Assembly (NCBI GenBank): GCA_902563835.1
Contig: CACEZB010000004.1
Coordinates: 24,147 to 88,146, forward strand
Source of the DNA: an uncultured SAR86 cluster bacterium
Lineage (GTDB): Bacteria; Pseudomonadota; Gammaproteobacteria; Magnimaribacterales; D2472
DNA: 64,000 nt
Direction of reading: 5' to 3'
This document shows, piece by piece, positions 62,456-64,000 of this stretch. A program made the translations under genes and the position numbers. The stretch's first letter is position 1. Every line of letters starts with the position of its first letter. Under the pieces are notes generated by a model that searched no databases, had not been told where the DNA came from, and saw nothing but the letters and a program-made list of their open reading frames with translations.

Positions 62456-64000
62456 ATGAGCGAAGTTAAATCTGATTTACCATTAATTCCACTAAGAGAT
62501 GTTGTTGTTTTCCCTGGAATAGTAACCACTTTATTTGTTGGAAGACCTAAGTCTATTGAAGCATTAAATGTTGCTATGTCTTCAAATAAAAAACTTGTTC
62601 TTGTTAGCCAAAAAGATGCGTCATTAGAAGAACCAAAAATTTCAGATATTTACAAATTTGCATCTATTAGCAATTTACTTCAACTAATTAAACTTCCTGA
62701 TGGGACAATGAAAGTTCTTGTCGAAGGTTATAAGAGATGCTCAATAGAAAAAGTAATAGAAAAAGATTCATATACTATAGCAAGAGTAATTGAAGAAATT
62801 GATTCTCCTTTAAAGGGTAGAGAATCTGCAAATTTAGTTAGATTAATTAAAGCTAAATTTGAGGATTATATTAGTATTACTAAAAGAATACCCCCAGAAA
62901 TTGTTTCAACTGTAGACTCATTAGACGATCTATCTAGATTAATCGATACTATTACAGGACATTTACCAATTGAAAATTCTAAAAAACAAGAAGTATTAGA
63001 AACATTTGAATTAAAAGATAGAGCTGAGAAGGTTTTAACCTTTATTGAATCTCAACTTGATGTTGTAGATGTTGAGAAAAAAGTTCGAGATCGAGTTAAG
63101 AAACAAATGGAAAAGTCGCAACGAGAATATTATCTAAATGAACAAATTAAAGCTGCGCAAAAAGAATTAGGTGAAATAGGTGAAGAAGGTGATGAGTTAG
63201 AGAATTTAGAGAAAAAGATTCATGAAGTTGGCATGACTAAAGAGGCTCTAAAGAAGGCTAAAACAGAATTAGCAAAATTTAAACATATGGCACCATCATC
63301 AGCAGAAGCTTCCGTTGTTAGAACATATCTAGATTGTTTGGTTGATGTCCCATGGAAAAAGAAATCAAAAATAAGATCAGATATTAAAGAATCAATGGAG
63401 ATTCTCGAAGAAGATCATTATGGACTTGAGGAAGTTAAAGAAAGAATCGTTGAATATTTAGCAGTACAAAAAAGAGTTAAATCAATGAAAGCTCCTGTAC
63501 TTTGTTTAGTTGGGCCTCCAGGTGTTGGAAAAACATCTCTTGGAGAATCAATTGCTAGAGCAACTAATAGAAAATTTGTAAGAATGTCTCTTGGCGGTGT
63601 TAGAGATGAATCAGAAATTAGAGGACATAGAAGAACATATATAGGATCTATGCCAGGAAGAATTATTCAAAAATTAAGCAAGGTTGGAGTAAAAAACCCA
63701 TTATTTTTACTTGATGAAATTGATAAAATTGGCATGGATCATAGGGGGGACCCTTCGTCAGCTTTACTAGAGGTTCTTGATCCAGAGCAGAATAATACAT
63801 TTAGCGATCACTATCTTGAGGTTGATTATGATCTATCTGAAGTAATGTTTGTTTGTACAGCTAATAGCCTTAATATTCCAACTCCATTGTTGGATAGAAT
63901 GGAGATTATTAGAATTCCTGGATATATTGAAGATGAAAAAATTAATATAGCCAACAAATATTTACTCCCAAAGCAAATGAAAAGAAATGGACTTAAAGAC
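62456..64000 (+). CDS. lon: Lon protease, 3' end cut by window
   Basis: 515 codons are present, open to the last base; the full protein should be near 800 aa. It is absent from the track because no stop occurs in the window. The N-terminal substrate domain begins LPLIPLRDVVVFPGIVTTLFVGRPKSI; the helical part includes REYYLNEQIKAAQKELGE; the AAA+ domain has Walker A LVGPPGVGKTSLGESIARAT, SLGGVRDESEIRGHRRTYIGSMPGRI and Walker B LFLLDEIDKIG. The serine-lysine protease domain lies beyond the window. It closes the tig-clpP-clpX-lon block. Confidence 0.96.
   Translation, partial: MSEVKSDLPLIPLRDVVVFPGIVTTLFVGRPKSIEALNVAMSSNKKLVLVSQKDASLEEPKISDIYKFASISNLLQLIKLPDGTMKVLVEGYKRCSIEKVIEKDSYTIARVIEEIDSPLKGRESANLVRLIKAKFEDYISITKRIPPEIVSTVDSLDDLSRLIDTITGHLPIENSKKQEVLETFELKDRAEKVLTFIESQLDVVDVEKKVRDRVKKQMEKSQREYYLNEQIKAAQKELGEIGEEGDELENLEKKIHEVGMTKEALKKAKTELAKFKHMAPSSAEASVVRTYLDCLVDVPWKKKSKIRSDIKESMEILEEDHYGLEEVKERIVEYLAVQKRVKSMKAPVLCLVGPPGVGKTSLGESIARATNRKFVRMSLGGVRDESEIRGHRRTYIGSMPGRIIQKLSKVGVKNPLFLLDEIDKIGMDHRGDPSSALLEVLDPEQNNTFSDHYLEVDYDLSEVMFVCTANSLNIPTPLLDRMEIIRIPGYIEDEKINIANKYLLPKQMKRNGLKD

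Overview
The window is AT-rich, almost fully coding chromosomal DNA from a streamlined Gram-negative bacterium. Gene orders and families point to Gammaproteobacteria: smc-zipA-ligase, dnaX-recR, purM-purN divergent from DUF2066-PgsA-like-hda, wrbA-DUF2069, tig-clpP-clpX-lon and ccmG-ccmH. Very short spacers, low G+C, lipoproteins, a TonB-dependent receptor, acyl-CoA dehydrogenases, a P450 and an alkylsulfatase fit a surface-ocean lineage of the SAR86 type. That lineage call is inference. I see no rRNA, prophage, insertion sequence or CRISPR array, and no gene-free stretch longer than 300 bases.

Layout. 1-1.65 kb: end of a cytochrome c maturation operon (ccmG cut by the window edge, ccmH, a ccmI-like gene). 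1.67-6.4 kb: a short SMC, ZipA, an ATP-dependent DNA ligase and a lytic transglycosylase-like lipoprotein. 6.4-15.2 kb: an M16C metalloprotease, an alkylsulfatase lipoprotein, paired acyl-CoA dehydrogenases and small membrane proteins. 15.3-21.8 kb: tRNA-Leu, two orphan genes, then a TonB-dependent receptor behind a leader with a terminator, followed by a P450 and an MFS transporter. 21.8-37.3 kb: redox, transport and catabolic genes (thioredoxin-like, Na/Ca exchanger, SDR, LysR/acyl-CoA dehydrogenase pair, exonuclease I, pseudoazurin, SLC13 permease, MscS, DsbD-like) ending with an hsp20 gene that carries a ROSE-like thermometer leader. 37.4-51.5 kb: housekeeping DNA metabolism and nucleotide genes (recX, dnaX, recR, dcd, purM/N, hda, sppA, wrbA, xseA). 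51.5-64 kb: a permease, tRNAs, gpsA, folD, trhO, glutamate dehydrogenase, then tRNA-His and the tig-clpP-clpX-lon proteostasis block, with lon cut by the window end.

The most unusual points are four. The SMC protein has both ATPase heads but no hinge domain. A T4-type ATP-dependent ligase sits where gammaproteobacteria normally carry NAD-dependent ligA. The TonB receptor mRNA leader has an intrinsic terminator between its only plausible promoter and the start codon, with competing base-pairing partners, which is the architecture of an attenuator or riboswitch. The hsp20 leader ends in a U(U/C)GCU anti-Shine-Dalgarno hairpin typical of ROSE thermometers. The receptor, P450 and MFS gene form a plausible uptake-and-oxidation module; proteolysis and heat-shock genes (hsp20, clpXP, lon) may share sigma-32-like promoters.
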